Source: Pedobacter psychrodurus (GTDB lineage: Bacteria > Bacteroidota > Bacteroidia > Sphingobacteriales > Sphingobacteriaceae). Taken from it: a DNA stretch of 64,000 nucleotides. Below are positions 8,353-17,354 of the stretch, piece after piece. The notes under the pieces were generated by a model. It did not search any database, had not been told where the DNA came from, and was given only the letters and a program-made list of their open reading frames with translations. Within the stretch, counting starts at the first letter, position 1. Each line of letters opens with the position of its first letter. The DNA lies in contig NZ_SJSO01000010.1 in assembly GCF_004331735.1 (NCBI RefSeq), positions 114,081 to 178,080 of the forward strand. Direction: 5' to 3'. The position numbers and the translations under genes are program-made.

Positions 8353-8490
8353 ATGGAAAACGAAATACAATCTGACAGGGATATCCAATGTGAATTCCTA
8401 AATATTTTTAAATTTATCTGGGCAGCTTGTGGAATAGGCTCCTTAGAGGAGACGCCGAATACTCCTGAGACAGAAAATACTAATTCTTAA
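8353..8490 (+). CDS. 45-residue hypothetical ORF
   Basis: The frame runs from MENEIQSDRD to the acidic, Thr/Asn/Glu-rich end ETENTNS. A hydrophobic patch in the middle (FKFIWAACGIGS) contains one of its two cysteines. The charged leader, short hydrophobic core and polar tail resemble small peptides, but no known precursor family is recognised. It ends 65 bp before the convergent MocR gene. It may be a chance ORF. Confidence 0.3.
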   Translation: MENEIQSDRDIQCEFLNIFKFIWAACGIGSLEETPNTPETENTNS

Positions 8491-8555
8491 TCCGCATAGA
8501 AATATCGGCATTAAACTAGAATTGACCTTCAATGAAATTAAGGCCAATTATCCGA

Positions 8556-9974
8556 TTACATCATTTTTGCCAGATTACCCAATTGTTTCAGCTTAAATTT
8601 AAGCTCATCTGACCATGGAAGACCAATACAGAGGCGGATACAGTTCTGATATTGATCTTGTAACGTAAACATTGGCCCTGGAGCAATGCTAATTTTTTGT
8701 TTCATGGCCAGTTCATACAATTTTACTGCATTTACTTCTCTGTTAAATTCTATCCATATGGCAAGTCCACCTTGTGGCCTGGTTGTTTTTGTACCCTCTG
8801 GAAAATATTCTGTAACCGCATCGATAAAATGCTGATAATTTTGCTGTAATGTACGACGGAGCTGATGCAAATGGCGATCATACCGTCCAGTTTTGAGAAA
8901 ATTACCTACAGCCTCGTGAATGACAGAAGTTGAGGCAATGGCATGTACCAGTTTTAGTTTAAGAAGTTTTTCTTTATATTTTCCAGGAGCCACCCAACCT
9001 ACACGGTATCCTGGTGCCAGGGTTTTCGAAACGGCGCTGCACCACAGCACATTACCTTTAGTATCAAATGATTTGCAGCATCTTGGTCGTTGCGTACCGA
9101 AATAAAGATCACCATAAATATCATCTTCAATAAGAGGAATATCATTTGCGGCCAAAAGCTGAACGACTTCTTTTTTGTGTTCATCAGGCATACAACTACC
9201 TAATGGCGTATTGAAATTGGGTATTAACAGGCAAATACCAATTTTCGACACCACTTTCCTAAGTGCATCTATTTCAATACCGGTAACCGGATGCGTAGGC
9301 AATTCGAGTACTTTTAAGCCTAAACTAATTACCAATTGGAGAATCCCGGGATAACAGGGACTTTCTATGGCCACAGTATCACCTGGTTTACCCAAAGCCA
9401 TCAGGCAAAAAGATAATGCATTCATGCCGCCCGCGGTAGTAATCAAATCATCTTCATGAAGGTTTCCTCCCCACCCTAGCGATCGCACTGCAACCATTCT
9501 TCGTAGTTTAACATTGCCCTGAAGGGGTTCATATTCCGTCCCTCCTTCTTTAAGTGTCCGCGTAGCATAAAGTATCTCTTTTTTGAGTTTTGCCAATGGC
9601 AACATACTGCCCGATGGAACGCCAATTGAAAAAAGGGTTAAATCATCACGCCCAATGCTAGAATATACCTGAGTACTCAGTTCGCTCGGCTCATGATGAT
9701 TTGCAATGAGTGATGGCTTACTTACTGCAGGTAGTGGAAGCCGTTCTATCCTACGGTTACTCACAAAGAAACCCGATTGTGGCTTGGCTTCAACCAGCGA
9801 TTGTGCCTCTAGTTCCAAAAACACTCGCTTTGCTGTATTCATGCCTACCGCGTATTCCTTACAGAGCATTCTAACAGAGGGAAGTTTATCTCCAGATCTC
9901 AAAATACCATCCCTAATCTGTGTGGCAATTCCGCTTGCTATTTCATTGTACCTGTAAACTTTTTCCATAATCAT
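8556..9974 (-). CDS. MocR-type GntR regulator with aminotransferase domain
   Basis: A winged-helix GntR domain (about residues 1-70; GDKLPSVRMLCKEY, NTAKRVFLELEAQ) is fused to a fold-type I aminotransferase domain, with PNFNTPLG and the PLP-lysine block SAVSKTLAPGYRVGW. The open frame extends to 10403, but those extra ~143 codons would cover the divergent EamA gene, so the start is placed at MIMEKVYRYNE (9974; 9968 is also possible). MocR proteins use PLP or an amine ligand to regulate a neighbouring gene, here most likely the exporter starting at 10063. The 472-residue length is normal for the family. Confidence 0.9.
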   Translation of the reverse strand: MIMEKVYRYNEIASGIATQIRDGILRSGDKLPSVRMLCKEYAVGMNTAKRVFLELEAQSLVEAKPQSGFFVSNRRIERLPLPAVSKPSLIANHHEPSELSTQVYSSIGRDDLTLFSIGVPSGSMLPLAKLKKEILYATRTLKEGGTEYEPLQGNVKLRRMVAVRSLGWGGNLHEDDLITTAGGMNALSFCLMALGKPGDTVAIESPCYPGILQLVISLGLKVLELPTHPVTGIEIDALRKVVSKIGICLLIPNFNTPLGSCMPDEHKKEVVQLLAANDIPLIEDDIYGDLYFGTQRPRCCKSFDTKGNVLWCSAVSKTLAPGYRVGWVAPGKYKEKLLKLKLVHAIASTSVIHEAVGNFLKTGRYDRHLHQLRRTLQQNYQHFIDAVTEYFPEGTKTTRPQGGLAIWIEFNREVNAVKLYELAMKQKISIAPGPMFTLQDQYQNCIRLCIGLPWSDELKFKLKQLGNLAKMM

Positions 9975-9980
9975 CAAAAA

Positions 9981-10035
9981 ACTGTACCCATACAAATATA
10001 CAAAACTGATACTGTATTTATCACTTTTACCTTTG
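9981..10035 (+). promoter_or_regulatory. Candidate MocR operators and -7 box between divergent genes
   Basis: Direct repeats ATACAAA at 9990-9996 and 9998-10004 lie between ACTGTAC (9981) and ACTGTAT (10011), which start 30 bp apart. Direct repeats spaced by whole helical turns are usual for MocR sites. TACCTTTG at 10028-10035 matches the Bacteroidota -7 consensus TAnnTTTG for the gene at 10063. Confidence 0.5.
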
Positions 10036-10062
10036 CACCTTTGATTTAAGAAATCAAAAGAC

Positions 10063-10953
10063 ATGAAAGAAACAGGAATTGAGTTAAACAAAGCGCATAT
10101 TTCGAGTGGCTGGCTTAACGGATTTATCGCGGTACTTATTTTCAGCGGCTCTATGCCAGCCACAAGGTTGGCGGTAATGGACATGAACCCTGTTTTTGTA
10201 ACCGTTGCCCGTGCCACAATAGCTGCACTGCTCGCACTTGGTGTATTAATTGCATTTAAAGAAAAACGACCATCAACCAAACATTTAATCTCATTAACGA
10301 TTGTAGCTTTGGGTGTTGTAATTGGCTTTCCTTTATTAAGTGCTCTTGCTTTACAACACATTACCTCGGCACATTCTTTGGTATTCTTAGGTCTTTTACC
10401 CATGGCTACAGCCGCTTTTGCTGTTTTAAGGGGAGGCGAGCGTCCTAAGCCTATATTCTGGCTTTTTTCAATTGCAGGTAGCTTTCTGGTGATTGGCTAT
10501 GCCATTTATCAGGGAATTAATGCTGCTCCAATTGGCGATATTTTAATGTTACTGGCAATTGTTCTTTGCGGACTTGGTTATGCAGAAGGTGCAAAGCTAT
10601 CTAAAACATTGGGCGGCTGGCAGGTAATTTCCTGGGCGCTTGTGCTCTCGCTCCCATTAATGTTACCTTTAATGTTCATATACCAACCAGTATCATTTGC
10701 TGAGGTGAGTACTCCTGCCTGGTTTAGCCTTGCCTATATATCGCTCTTTAGTATGTTCATCGGATTTATTTTCTGGTACAGAGGTCTTGCACAAGGTGGA
10801 ACCGCAGCGGTTGGACAACTCCAACTCCTCCAGCCTTTTTTTGGATTGGCCCTTGCCACTACCCTGCTCCATGAAAAAGTAAGTATTGGTATGCTGGCCA
10901 TTACAATGGGTGTAATTCTTTGCGTTGCAGGCTCAAAAAAGTTCGCTAAATAA
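10063..10953 (+). CDS. EamA/DMT family transporter
   Basis: The 296-residue product has about ten hydrophobic segments in two EamA halves: the first begins after GWLNGFIAVLIFSGS, and the second around GDILMLLAIVLCGLGYAEG. Blocks such as ALALQHITSAHSLVFLGLLP and GGTAAVGQLQLLQPFFGL, and the final LLHEKVSIGMLAITMGVILC, are typical. DMT proteins export amino acids or other small metabolites. Its divergent MocR neighbour suggests control by an amine or amino acid. It is followed after 29 bp by the PaiB-like gene and probably shares a transcript with it. Confidence 0.92.
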   Translation: MKETGIELNKAHISSGWLNGFIAVLIFSGSMPATRLAVMDMNPVFVTVARATIAALLALGVLIAFKEKRPSTKHLISLTIVALGVVIGFPLLSALALQHITSAHSLVFLGLLPMATAAFAVLRGGERPKPIFWLFSIAGSFLVIGYAIYQGINAAPIGDILMLLAIVLCGLGYAEGAKLSKTLGGWQVISWALVLSLPLMLPLMFIYQPVSFAEVSTPAWFSLAYISLFSMFIGFIFWYRGLAQGGTAAVGQLQLLQPFFGLALATTLLHEKVSIGMLAITMGVILCVAGSKKFAK

Positions 10954-10982
10954 CAATAATCGTCCGTTCAAAATCTAAAAAA

Positions 10983-11594
10983 ATGTTGATATCCAATAGT
11001 TTTAAATTTGATGACCAAAGTGAGCAAATTGCCTTTATGAAGCGCTATAGCTTTGCCACAATCATTACCAGCCACAACAATTTACCCATAGCTACTCCGT
11101 TACCCTTTGTTGTAAACGAAGTAAATGGAAAGGTTTTGATAAGCGGTCACTTTGCACAAGCGAATGAGCAGGTGAAATATATTGAGCACCATACATCCCT
11201 CATTATATTTGCTGAGCCACACGCCTATATCTCGCCCAGCCACTACGAAAAACATGAAAGTGTACCCACATGGGATTATATTAGCGTACATGCTTATGGA
11301 AGAGGCCGTATTATTAGTGATGAGGGCGCTAAAGAAAAAGCGCTGAAAGAAATGATTGCGTATTATGAAAAGGAATATCTCGTGCAATGGGATAGTCTTT
11401 CAGCGAAATTTAAACAAGGTATGATGCGGGGAATCATCGCTTTTGAACTGGAAGTGACCAGTATTCAAGGGAAGAAAAAATTAAGTCAGAACAAATCGGA
11501 ACAGGAACGAAAAAACATTGTAGCACACCTCGAAAACAGCAACAACGCTGTAGAAAGAGAACTCGCTCTATTCATTAAAAACCTAAAGCCATAA
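10983..11594 (+). CDS. PaiB-type FMN-binding regulator family protein
   Basis: The 203-residue product matches the PaiB family (split-barrel FMN-binding fold): FATIITSHNNLPIATPLPF, SGHFAQANEQ, AYISPSHYEK, VPTWDYISVHAYGRG and the late MMRGIIAFELEVT. PaiB was described as a repressor of sporulation and protease genes in Bacillus, but many relatives probably act as flavin-dependent enzymes. Placed between the EamA exporter and a GNAT acetyltransferase, with 2 bp to the latter, it recalls the PaiA/PaiB pairing of an acetyltransferase with this family and suggests polyamine or amine detoxification. Confidence 0.88.
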   Translation: MLISNSFKFDDQSEQIAFMKRYSFATIITSHNNLPIATPLPFVVNEVNGKVLISGHFAQANEQVKYIEHHTSLIIFAEPHAYISPSHYEKHESVPTWDYISVHAYGRGRIISDEGAKEKALKEMIAYYEKEYLVQWDSLSAKFKQGMMRGIIAFELEVTSIQGKKKLSQNKSEQERKNIVAHLENSNNAVERELALFIKNLKP

Positions 11595-11596
11595 AC

Positions 11597-12103
11597 ATGC
11601 AGATAGAAAATAGCACAAGACACGATATAGCCGAAATCTTCCGTTTGTATGAAATCGCAACCAATTTCCAGAAAACGAAATACAGTGTTCATTGGCCAAA
11701 ATTTGAACTTTCGCTGATCGAAAAGGAGATTATGGAAAACAGGCAGTGGAAAATAAGCATTAATGGAAAGGTAGCCTGCATTTGGGCTACTACTTTTAGC
11801 GATCCTCAGATATGGGAAGAAAAGAATCTCGATCCAGCCATTTACATTCACCGCATTGCCACAAATCCCGATTTCAGGGGGCAGAACCTGGTTGGCCCGA
11901 TTATAAACTGGGCTAAAACCTATGCCAAAGAAAATGGTAAACGCTTTGTTAGATTAGACACTGTAGGTGAAAACGAAGGACTGATTCGCCATTATCAGAA
12001 ATTTGGATTTGACTTTTTGGGACTATACGAGCTAAGCAACACCGATCAGCTTCCGGCACATTATCATCACAAGCCAGTTAGTTTATTCGAAATGCAAATT
12101 TAA
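11597..12103 (+). CDS. GNAT family N-acetyltransferase
   Basis: The 168-residue product shows the GNAT core: YIHRIATNPDFRGQNLVGPIINWA is the acetyl-CoA-binding motif A (strand beta4, then a degenerate R/Q-x-x-G loop), followed by RLDTVGENEGLIRHYQKFGF for motif B. It starts 2 bp after the PaiB-like stop and is the last gene of the probable MocR-controlled unit. An amine, polyamine or amino acid is a reasonable substrate guess from context; nothing in the sequence fixes it. Confidence 0.88.
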   Translation: MQIENSTRHDIAEIFRLYEIATNFQKTKYSVHWPKFELSLIEKEIMENRQWKISINGKVACIWATTFSDPQIWEEKNLDPAIYIHRIATNPDFRGQNLVGPIINWAKTYAKENGKRFVRLDTVGENEGLIRHYQKFGFDFLGLYELSNTDQLPAHYHHKPVSLFEMQI

Positions 12104-12126
12104 TTATCCGAGCATTCGACTAGCCT

Positions 12127-12330
12127 GTGAATATAGCGTTCAACCCAAACTCTTTCTACAAAGCGACCCCAGTTAGTTTCATCAGCGAATTATTTATATG
12201 GTCTAATCTACGCATTGGCTATAGGTATGATTACAGCCTCTATAAACTGAGCAATTATGATTATAGCTAATACGAAATTTCAGTAGGCTATTACATCGAA
12301 ACCAAAAAGAGCCAAAGACCAAAGTGTTAT
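12127..12330 (+). pseudogene. Remnant resembling the C-terminus of a PorP/SprF family protein
   Basis: Frame reading gives a SELFIWSNLRIGYRYDYSLY stretch, then KLSNYDYS, a stop codon, and in the same frame YEISVGYYIETKKSQRPK. The pattern R-I-G-Y-x-Y-D-Y-S-x-x-x-L-x-x-Y, then E-I-S-V-G-Y, is that of the last beta-strands of PorP/SprF proteins associated with type IX secretion or gliding. The internal stop and the missing upstream part mark it as decayed. It has no link to the genes around it. Confidence 0.5.
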
Positions 12331-12356
12331 TTTTTAGGTATTAATAAAAAAATTCC

Positions 12357-14237
12357 CTACCATGCAATACCATAATCTTCGCCATGGTTACTTGACCCAC
12401 CTTGCAAACTATTATGCTTCCAATCAAAATAAATAGCATTGATTGGCCCACTGGTCCGTTCTGAAAAACTGAGGGTATAACCCATCTTTTTCAGTTCGTT
12501 TCGCACGTCCTCTTTTGTATTGGCATTTAATAATATCTGGCCGGGTTTTGGTTCTCTGTCGCTCGTTTTAGCACCACCAAGAGAAAGCCAAAGCTGATTC
12601 GTGTTAAAGTTAGCCGCTTCGGTTGCCTTTTGAACATTCATACCAAACTCAGCCATGTTTAAAAAGAATTGCAACAAGTTCTGATCCTGGGTATCTCCGC
12701 CCTGAACTGCGGCCGATACAAAAGGTTTACCATCTTTAAGAAACAAGGAGGGCGACAAGGTTACCCTTGGCCGTTTGCCCGGTGCTACAACATTGAAGGG
12801 ATTTAAGGCAGAATCGAGCACAAAGCTTTGCATGCGTTGACTCATCCCAACACCTGTATTACCGGCAATACACGCTGGAAGCCAGCCTCCGCTTGGGGTA
12901 ACTGATACCACCCACCCTTCTTTATCTGCAGCTTCTATCGACGTTGTTCCACGCCATAAACGGTCTTCATAAATTTCTTTTGGCGTATTGTTACCCAGAT
13001 CGTGTTTCGGCGCAAAGTTACGCTTGGTTGTATCGGGATTAAAACCCCTGCTTTTTAACAGATTTAGATAAGGGTTTTTCTTGTCCTCGTATGGGTAAGG
13101 ATCTCCAGGACCGATGTTCGCATCATTTTGATCAGTTTGGATAAGCGAGGCCCGTTGTTTTGCATAATCTTTGCTTAATAAGCCTTTCATCGGTTCAGCA
13201 GGACTTTGGTTTGGATCACCATAATAAAAATCACGGTCAGCAAAAGACAGATTCATTGCCTGGTAAACGGTATGGATATATTTTGAGCTATTGTAACCCA
13301 TTGTTTTAAGATCAAAATTCTCTAATATATTCAAAGCTTGCAGTAAAACCGGTCCCTGCGTCCACTGTTTTAATTTATACACTTTAATGCCTTTATAATC
13401 GGTGCTTAGTGCTTCTTCTTCAACTGGTTTCCATTTAGCAAGGTCATTCATGGTAATTAAACCGCCTTGTTCTTTACTCCCGCGAACAAATTCTTGCGCA
13501 ATGTCTCCTTTATAGAAACGATCATAAGCGGCCATTAACGCCTCTTGTCGCGAGCTGCCTTTCTTCAGCGCAGCTTGCTCTGCTTCAACCATTTTGGTTA
13601 GGGTGGCCAACAGGTCTTTTTGAATAAAAACCTCTCCCGCTTCAGGGGCTTCACGTTTTTCGCCCAAATGTGGCAACAGCACTTTTTTACTGTAAGGCCA
13701 GGTTTTAATCAATTCTTTATCGCGCTCCATACTGTTTGCGGCCTGTGCTTCTATGGCATAACCTGCAGCCATGTGCATGGCAGGTGCCAGAACCTGACCC
13801 AAACTCATGCTTCCGTATTTACTCAGCATGTAGATTAGCCCGCCAGGTGTACCTGGCGTAGTTGCGGCTAAAGGGCCATATTCTGGTGGAAAGTGATAAC
13901 CTTTACCTTTAAAAAAGGCTACGGTTGCTCCTGTTGGGGCAACACCCATCGCATTAATGGCGATCACTTTTTTTGTATTCGGGTTATAGATCAGCGCTTG
14001 TGTTTCTCCTCCCCAACTTAAGGTATCCCACATTGTGCAGGTTGCAGCCAACATGGCACATGCCGCATCAACCGCGTTGCCACCCTGCTGAAAGATCATC
14101 GAGCCTGCTGTTGCTGCCATCGGCTTTCCGGTAATGGCCATCCAACTGTTGCCGTAAAGCATTGGCTTTTGTGTTTGCTGTGCAAGCAAAGGGCGAAATA
14201 AGAGCAATAACAACAGAAACAGGGCTAAATTTTTCAT
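12357..14237 (-). CDS. Gamma-glutamyltransferase family protein
   Basis: The start is placed at 14237, where a signal peptide begins (MKNLALFLLLLLLFRPLLAQ); the open frame continues 50 codons upstream without a credible start. The 626-residue product has the Ntn-hydrolase features of the family: GGNAVDAACAML, the TPGTPGGL block, and GTTSIEAAD, in which Thr431 is the expected self-cleavage site and nucleophile. The enzyme is exported and would cleave gamma-glutamyl bonds such as glutathione, or related acyl amides. The usual GGT histidine after the threonine pair is serine here, so the substrate may differ. Monocistronic. Confidence 0.88.
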   Translation of the reverse strand: MKNLALFLLLLLLFRPLLAQQTQKPMLYGNSWMAITGKPMAATAGSMIFQQGGNAVDAACAMLAATCTMWDTLSWGGETQALIYNPNTKKVIAINAMGVAPTGATVAFFKGKGYHFPPEYGPLAATTPGTPGGLIYMLSKYGSMSLGQVLAPAMHMAAGYAIEAQAANSMERDKELIKTWPYSKKVLLPHLGEKREAPEAGEVFIQKDLLATLTKMVEAEQAALKKGSSRQEALMAAYDRFYKGDIAQEFVRGSKEQGGLITMNDLAKWKPVEEEALSTDYKGIKVYKLKQWTQGPVLLQALNILENFDLKTMGYNSSKYIHTVYQAMNLSFADRDFYYGDPNQSPAEPMKGLLSKDYAKQRASLIQTDQNDANIGPGDPYPYEDKKNPYLNLLKSRGFNPDTTKRNFAPKHDLGNNTPKEIYEDRLWRGTTSIEAADKEGWVVSVTPSGGWLPACIAGNTGVGMSQRMQSFVLDSALNPFNVVAPGKRPRVTLSPSLFLKDGKPFVSAAVQGGDTQDQNLLQFFLNMAEFGMNVQKATEAANFNTNQLWLSLGGAKTSDREPKPGQILLNANTKEDVRNELKKMGYTLSFSERTSGPINAIYFDWKHNSLQGGSSNHGEDYGIAW

Positions 14238-14420
14238 CGTTCCAATATAGCTAAAATATGAACCATAGCTTGCTACAATGACATAGCATCGTTTAATTCT
14301 GGGCAATAAAACAAGCTTGTTACAAATTAAGCGCCACCAGAACGGTTGGCCATAGCATATAAATATTTTCTTAGTCAGCTTTGGCAATTTGTCTGCCTAG
14401 AATAAAGCAAGATTCTATTC

Positions 14421-14744
14421 TTATTTCTTTTTCTTAGGTTTGGATTCTGGCAGTTCGGCTACTGTGAGGCTTACCAGTTTTCTTAACCAATCGCGATCTT
14501 CCAATTGTTCTTCGATTAAAAACTGATTTTTTGCGCCTGGGTAAGGTGGTGCTTCCACAACATCCATTATATGCGCTCTTCCAGCTAATGTTGGCTTAAC
14601 GAACAGCTTATTGTCGCACACCAGCGCAAACAACTTATCACCAAAATACAACCCGTATTCGCCAAACATTTTTTTATAGGTAACCTGCTCAGCATAATTA
14701 ATCTGATCTACTATAAAATCTACGAATTTCTGGTCTGATGCCAT
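14421..14744 (-). CDS. TfoX N-terminal domain protein
   Basis: The 107-residue product matches the TfoX N-terminal domain: FVDFIVDQINYAEQVTYKKMFGEYGLYFGDKLFALVCDNKLFVK, in which MFGEYGLY and D-x-L-F-V-K are typical, then a Lys-rich tail. In gamma-proteobacteria TfoX regulates competence, but stand-alone N-terminal domains in Bacteroidota have no established role. It is a single gene, 183 bp from the GGT start. Confidence 0.85.
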   Translation of the reverse strand: MASDQKFVDFIVDQINYAEQVTYKKMFGEYGLYFGDKLFALVCDNKLFVKPTLAGRAHIMDVVEAPPYPGAKNQFLIEEQLEDRDWLRKLVSLTVAELPESKPKKKK

Positions 14745-15020
14745 TTGTAAATTGATCTAATTTGAACTTTGGAACATGATTAAGGCTATTGAATAATCGA
14801 AAAGAAGGTCTTTAACTGTTTTTAAGATTAAATTCCGCCTTGTTTCAAGCACTAAGATAGGAACAATCGTCGATTATATTAAGTATGCCCACGCGCTAAT
14901 TCATTGGGTTATTACTTTTCTTTTGATTCTGGTTTGCAATAATGGGCTTAATCGCTAAATTTGCCGGCCAAACGAACAATTGATGGCTAAAGCATACTGT
15001 TGTTCTAAAAAAAGAATAAA

Positions 15021-15302
15021 ATGGAAGAAAACGATTTTGTTTCTATCTGGCTGGAAGAAACCGGAAATCCTGCAATTGAGAAACTAGCGCAATTAAACCT
15101 GGAAGTTGCCAATAAAACTACAGAAGTGCTTGCAGAAAAAGGTTCAACCGAATACGACCTTGCTTTTATACTGGATATTAATCCTGATGAAATCAAAAGG
15201 TGGTTAATCGGCAGGCATGTCTTCAGTATTAAAACCATTAACGAAATCGCTGTTGCAATGACTGAAATTTCACAAAGAGAGCAGCAGCCTGAATTCCAAT
15301 AA
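15021..15302 (+). CDS. Small HTH-like protein (XRE-like fold)
   Basis: The 93-residue product carries a likely helix-turn-helix (STEYDLAFILDINPDEIKRWLIGRHVFSIKTI, quoted in two parts: STEYDLAFILDINPDEIK and RWLIGRHVFSIKTI). This matches the pattern of XRE/Cro proteins, in which the second helix contacts DNA and the S-I-K-T-I block follows. The N-terminal helix may dimerise. Its stop is one base from the stop of the convergent gene at 15304. Antitoxin-like or a general small regulator; no toxin gene is adjacent on the same strand. Confidence 0.7.
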   Translation: MEENDFVSIWLEETGNPAIEKLAQLNLEVANKTTEVLAEKGSTEYDLAFILDINPDEIKRWLIGRHVFSIKTINEIAVAMTEISQREQQPEFQ

Positions 15303-15303
15303 C

Positions 15304-15675
15304 TTAATTAATAGTACTTTTAGTCGTTATTAAGTGCTGGTTTAAACCAATACGATCTTCCTTAAGCTTAATGTACGATGATACAATGCTCAGCATTATT
15401 TCATGATAACGATTTGTAGTTCCGTTATCGGTGTTCACTGAAACAATGTTTGCATTTTCAGCTTCAGCTTGGGTATAAACAATGCTAAAAGTAGTGGTTG
15501 ATAGCCATTCAGGTAGATTTTCGGCGCTCAACACTACCTTACAATTGACTAGCCAAACGCCTATTTTACCCTCCTCTATGCTCATTGTATAAACTAGGGG
15601 CAACTCTATAACACCAAAATCTGGCAGATCAACCAATACGTTTATCATTTTTAACATATACTTCTTTCCGCTCAC
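15304..15675 (-). CDS. Hypothetical protein
   Basis: The 123-residue product is unrecognised. Its first half is beta-strand-like (INVLVDLPDFGVIELPLVYT, GKIGVWLVNCKVVL) and its second half more helical (YHEIMLSIVSSYIKLKEDRI). No signal peptide or membrane segment is seen. It converges on the small HTH gene with one base between the stops. A LacI-type operator-like site lies 99 bp upstream, but that site more likely relates to the GH28 side. Confidence 0.5.
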   Translation of the reverse strand: MSGKKYMLKMINVLVDLPDFGVIELPLVYTMSIEEGKIGVWLVNCKVVLSAENLPEWLSTTTFSIVYTQAEAENANIVSVNTDNGTTNRYHEIMLSIVSSYIKLKEDRIGLNQHLITTKSTIN

Positions 15676-15773
15676 AATTGCTATTATTTTCTGGATTATT
15701 GCCTCAGGTATCGGTTATGATAGAACGAAGTTGTTAAAAAAAGCAGGCCTTTAATTGGATTTAGGCGTATTTA

Positions 15774-15790
15774 TTTGCGTAAACGTTTAA
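15774..15790. promoter_or_regulatory. LacI-type operator-like site downstream of GH28
   Basis: TTTGCGTAAACGTTTAA matches the sites at 19059 and 20510 (common core CGTAAACG[TA]TT, with the AACGTT centre usual for LacI-family sites). It lies between the GH28 stop and the start of the hypothetical gene at 15675, so it could be an auxiliary site or control that gene. Confidence 0.5.
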
Positions 15791-15883
15791 GTAGAAAAGC
15801 CCCATAGCAGAAAGGTTAGGGCGTAACAGTGCCTAACCAACCGACGTACAGCCGAAGGTTTAATTCTTGGATTCAATCTCTAA

Positions 15884-17311
15884 TTATTTGTCTACTGTAG
15901 TTTCGCTAAAGTTCACGATTTTGAGCTTACTTACATTCTTTTGTCCCAAGGCTTTTCCTGCATATCCAGGTTTATTTACACCCCATACCACATTGCTATT
16001 AAGAACACTAATGTATCCCGTATTTTCAAAATAAAACCCAGCAATAGCGCTTTTAACAAGGCCTTCTACATTGCTTGGCCTACGGTCGTATACGCCGCCT
16101 TCCACCTTTGTCGTTTTATCGAGATAAACACTAACCTGATCAAAGTAGATATCGGAAATTTTATCAGGACTTTCGCCGCTGATGTACACACCACTTTCTC
16201 CCGTACATCGGATATTACTGAAATAAATATTCTTAACCGCTCCAACCTTTCCCTTAGTTTGTCCCTTTGGCAAACGCCAACCAGCATCTTTATTGTTGCT
16301 GGTTGCTCTTGGGTAAGCAGTAATATAAATCGGCTCTGCCTTGCCCCACCATACATCCGAAAAAAGTTTAGATTCGATTAACAGGTTGGAGAAAATCACA
16401 TTGTTTACTGTACCCTCATCACGGTTTTGAATACCAATGCCACGGTTGCTTTTCGTGATATTACAATTATTGATGAGCACATTACTGATCCGGTCCATAT
16501 TTTCAGAGCCTATTTTGATGGCGCAAGAACTAGAGGTCATGGTGCAGTTACTAATCACAATATTTTCGCAGGCACCATATTCTGCAAACTCACGCCTGTT
16601 TTTTAAGCAGATACAATCATCACCTGATTCGATAAAACAATTGGTAATCCTCACATTTTTACTATGATCCAGATCAATACCATCGCTGTTGCGGATTTTA
16701 ATACTATTCAGCAACGTTATATTCGATATAGATACATCGTTACAACCCACTAAATGAACCGTCCAGTAGGCTGAATTCTGAAAAGTTACCCCATCTATAT
16801 TCAGTTTATTACAACCGATCAAAGTAAGTAAATGCGGCCTTGGATCTATAATATTAAAAGGTTTTAATACATACGAGTCGCTAAGCTCCTCCCCCATAAA
16901 CGAAATCCCATTCCCATCAATCACACCTGCTCCGCTAATGCTCACCTGTTCTAGTTTTTCTCCGCCGATCCAGATGGTTCCTTCACCTTTATTTTCTCTA
17001 AAGGCACTTTGTGTATAAAGTTTTTCATCAGGACTAGCCAAGAGCTTAGCACCACCTTCTACTCTTAAATCGATGAATGATTTTAAGTTAAAAGGACCAG
17101 TTAAAAACACGTGACCAGCGGGTACAATTACCTGTCCGCCGCCTGCTGCTGTACAGGCATCGATGGTTTTCTGAATGGCAGCTGCATCGTTGGTTTTGCC
17201 ATCGCCAACTGCGCCATAGTTTTTAATGTTGTATGATTTTTGTGCCATTGCACCAAAAGAAATCAGCAGCGCAAAAATAAGTAGGATTTTAATCTTCATT
17301 TTTTTATTCAT
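15884..17311 (-). CDS. Glycoside hydrolase family 28 (polygalacturonase-like)
   Basis: The 475-residue product has a signal peptide (ending GAMAQ), then the right-handed beta-helix start usual for this group (KNYGAVGDGKTNDAAAIQ, GGGQVIVPAGHVFLTGPF). The GH28 catalytic region is present as NSDGIDLDH and SGDDCICLK, giving the aspartate set, followed by AIKIGSE. The family hydrolyses pectin backbones; bacterial members of this size are often exo-acting on galacturonides. It lies 43 bp after the SSS symporter on the same strand, so one transcript is likely. No SusCD pair adjoins it, suggesting it works on small oligomers made elsewhere. Confidence 0.9.
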   Translation of the reverse strand: MNKKMKIKILLIFALLISFGAMAQKSYNIKNYGAVGDGKTNDAAAIQKTIDACTAAGGGQVIVPAGHVFLTGPFNLKSFIDLRVEGGAKLLASPDEKLYTQSAFRENKGEGTIWIGGEKLEQVSISGAGVIDGNGISFMGEELSDSYVLKPFNIIDPRPHLLTLIGCNKLNIDGVTFQNSAYWTVHLVGCNDVSISNITLLNSIKIRNSDGIDLDHSKNVRITNCFIESGDDCICLKNRREFAEYGACENIVISNCTMTSSSCAIKIGSENMDRISNVLINNCNITKSNRGIGIQNRDEGTVNNVIFSNLLIESKLFSDVWWGKAEPIYITAYPRATSNNKDAGWRLPKGQTKGKVGAVKNIYFSNIRCTGESGVYISGESPDKISDIYFDQVSVYLDKTTKVEGGVYDRRPSNVEGLVKSAIAGFYFENTGYISVLNSNVVWGVNKPGYAGKALGQKNVSKLKIVNFSETTVDK

Positions 17312-17354
17312 TAGGGATAAATGAGCATAGCCATTGCTCAGACTAGCTTATGTT

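Noticed and set aside
9975..10403. N-terminal extension of the MocR gene (about 143 more codons)
   Set aside because: It would overlap the convincing EamA gene and its promoter on the other strand, and the GntR domain begins at MEKVYRYNE.
14238..14387. Upstream extension of the GGT gene
   Set aside because: The signal peptide begins at 14237; the extra 50 residues have no family character.
15941..16381. 146-codon plus-strand frame inside GH28
   Set aside because: Antisense shadow of the GH28 coding sequence.
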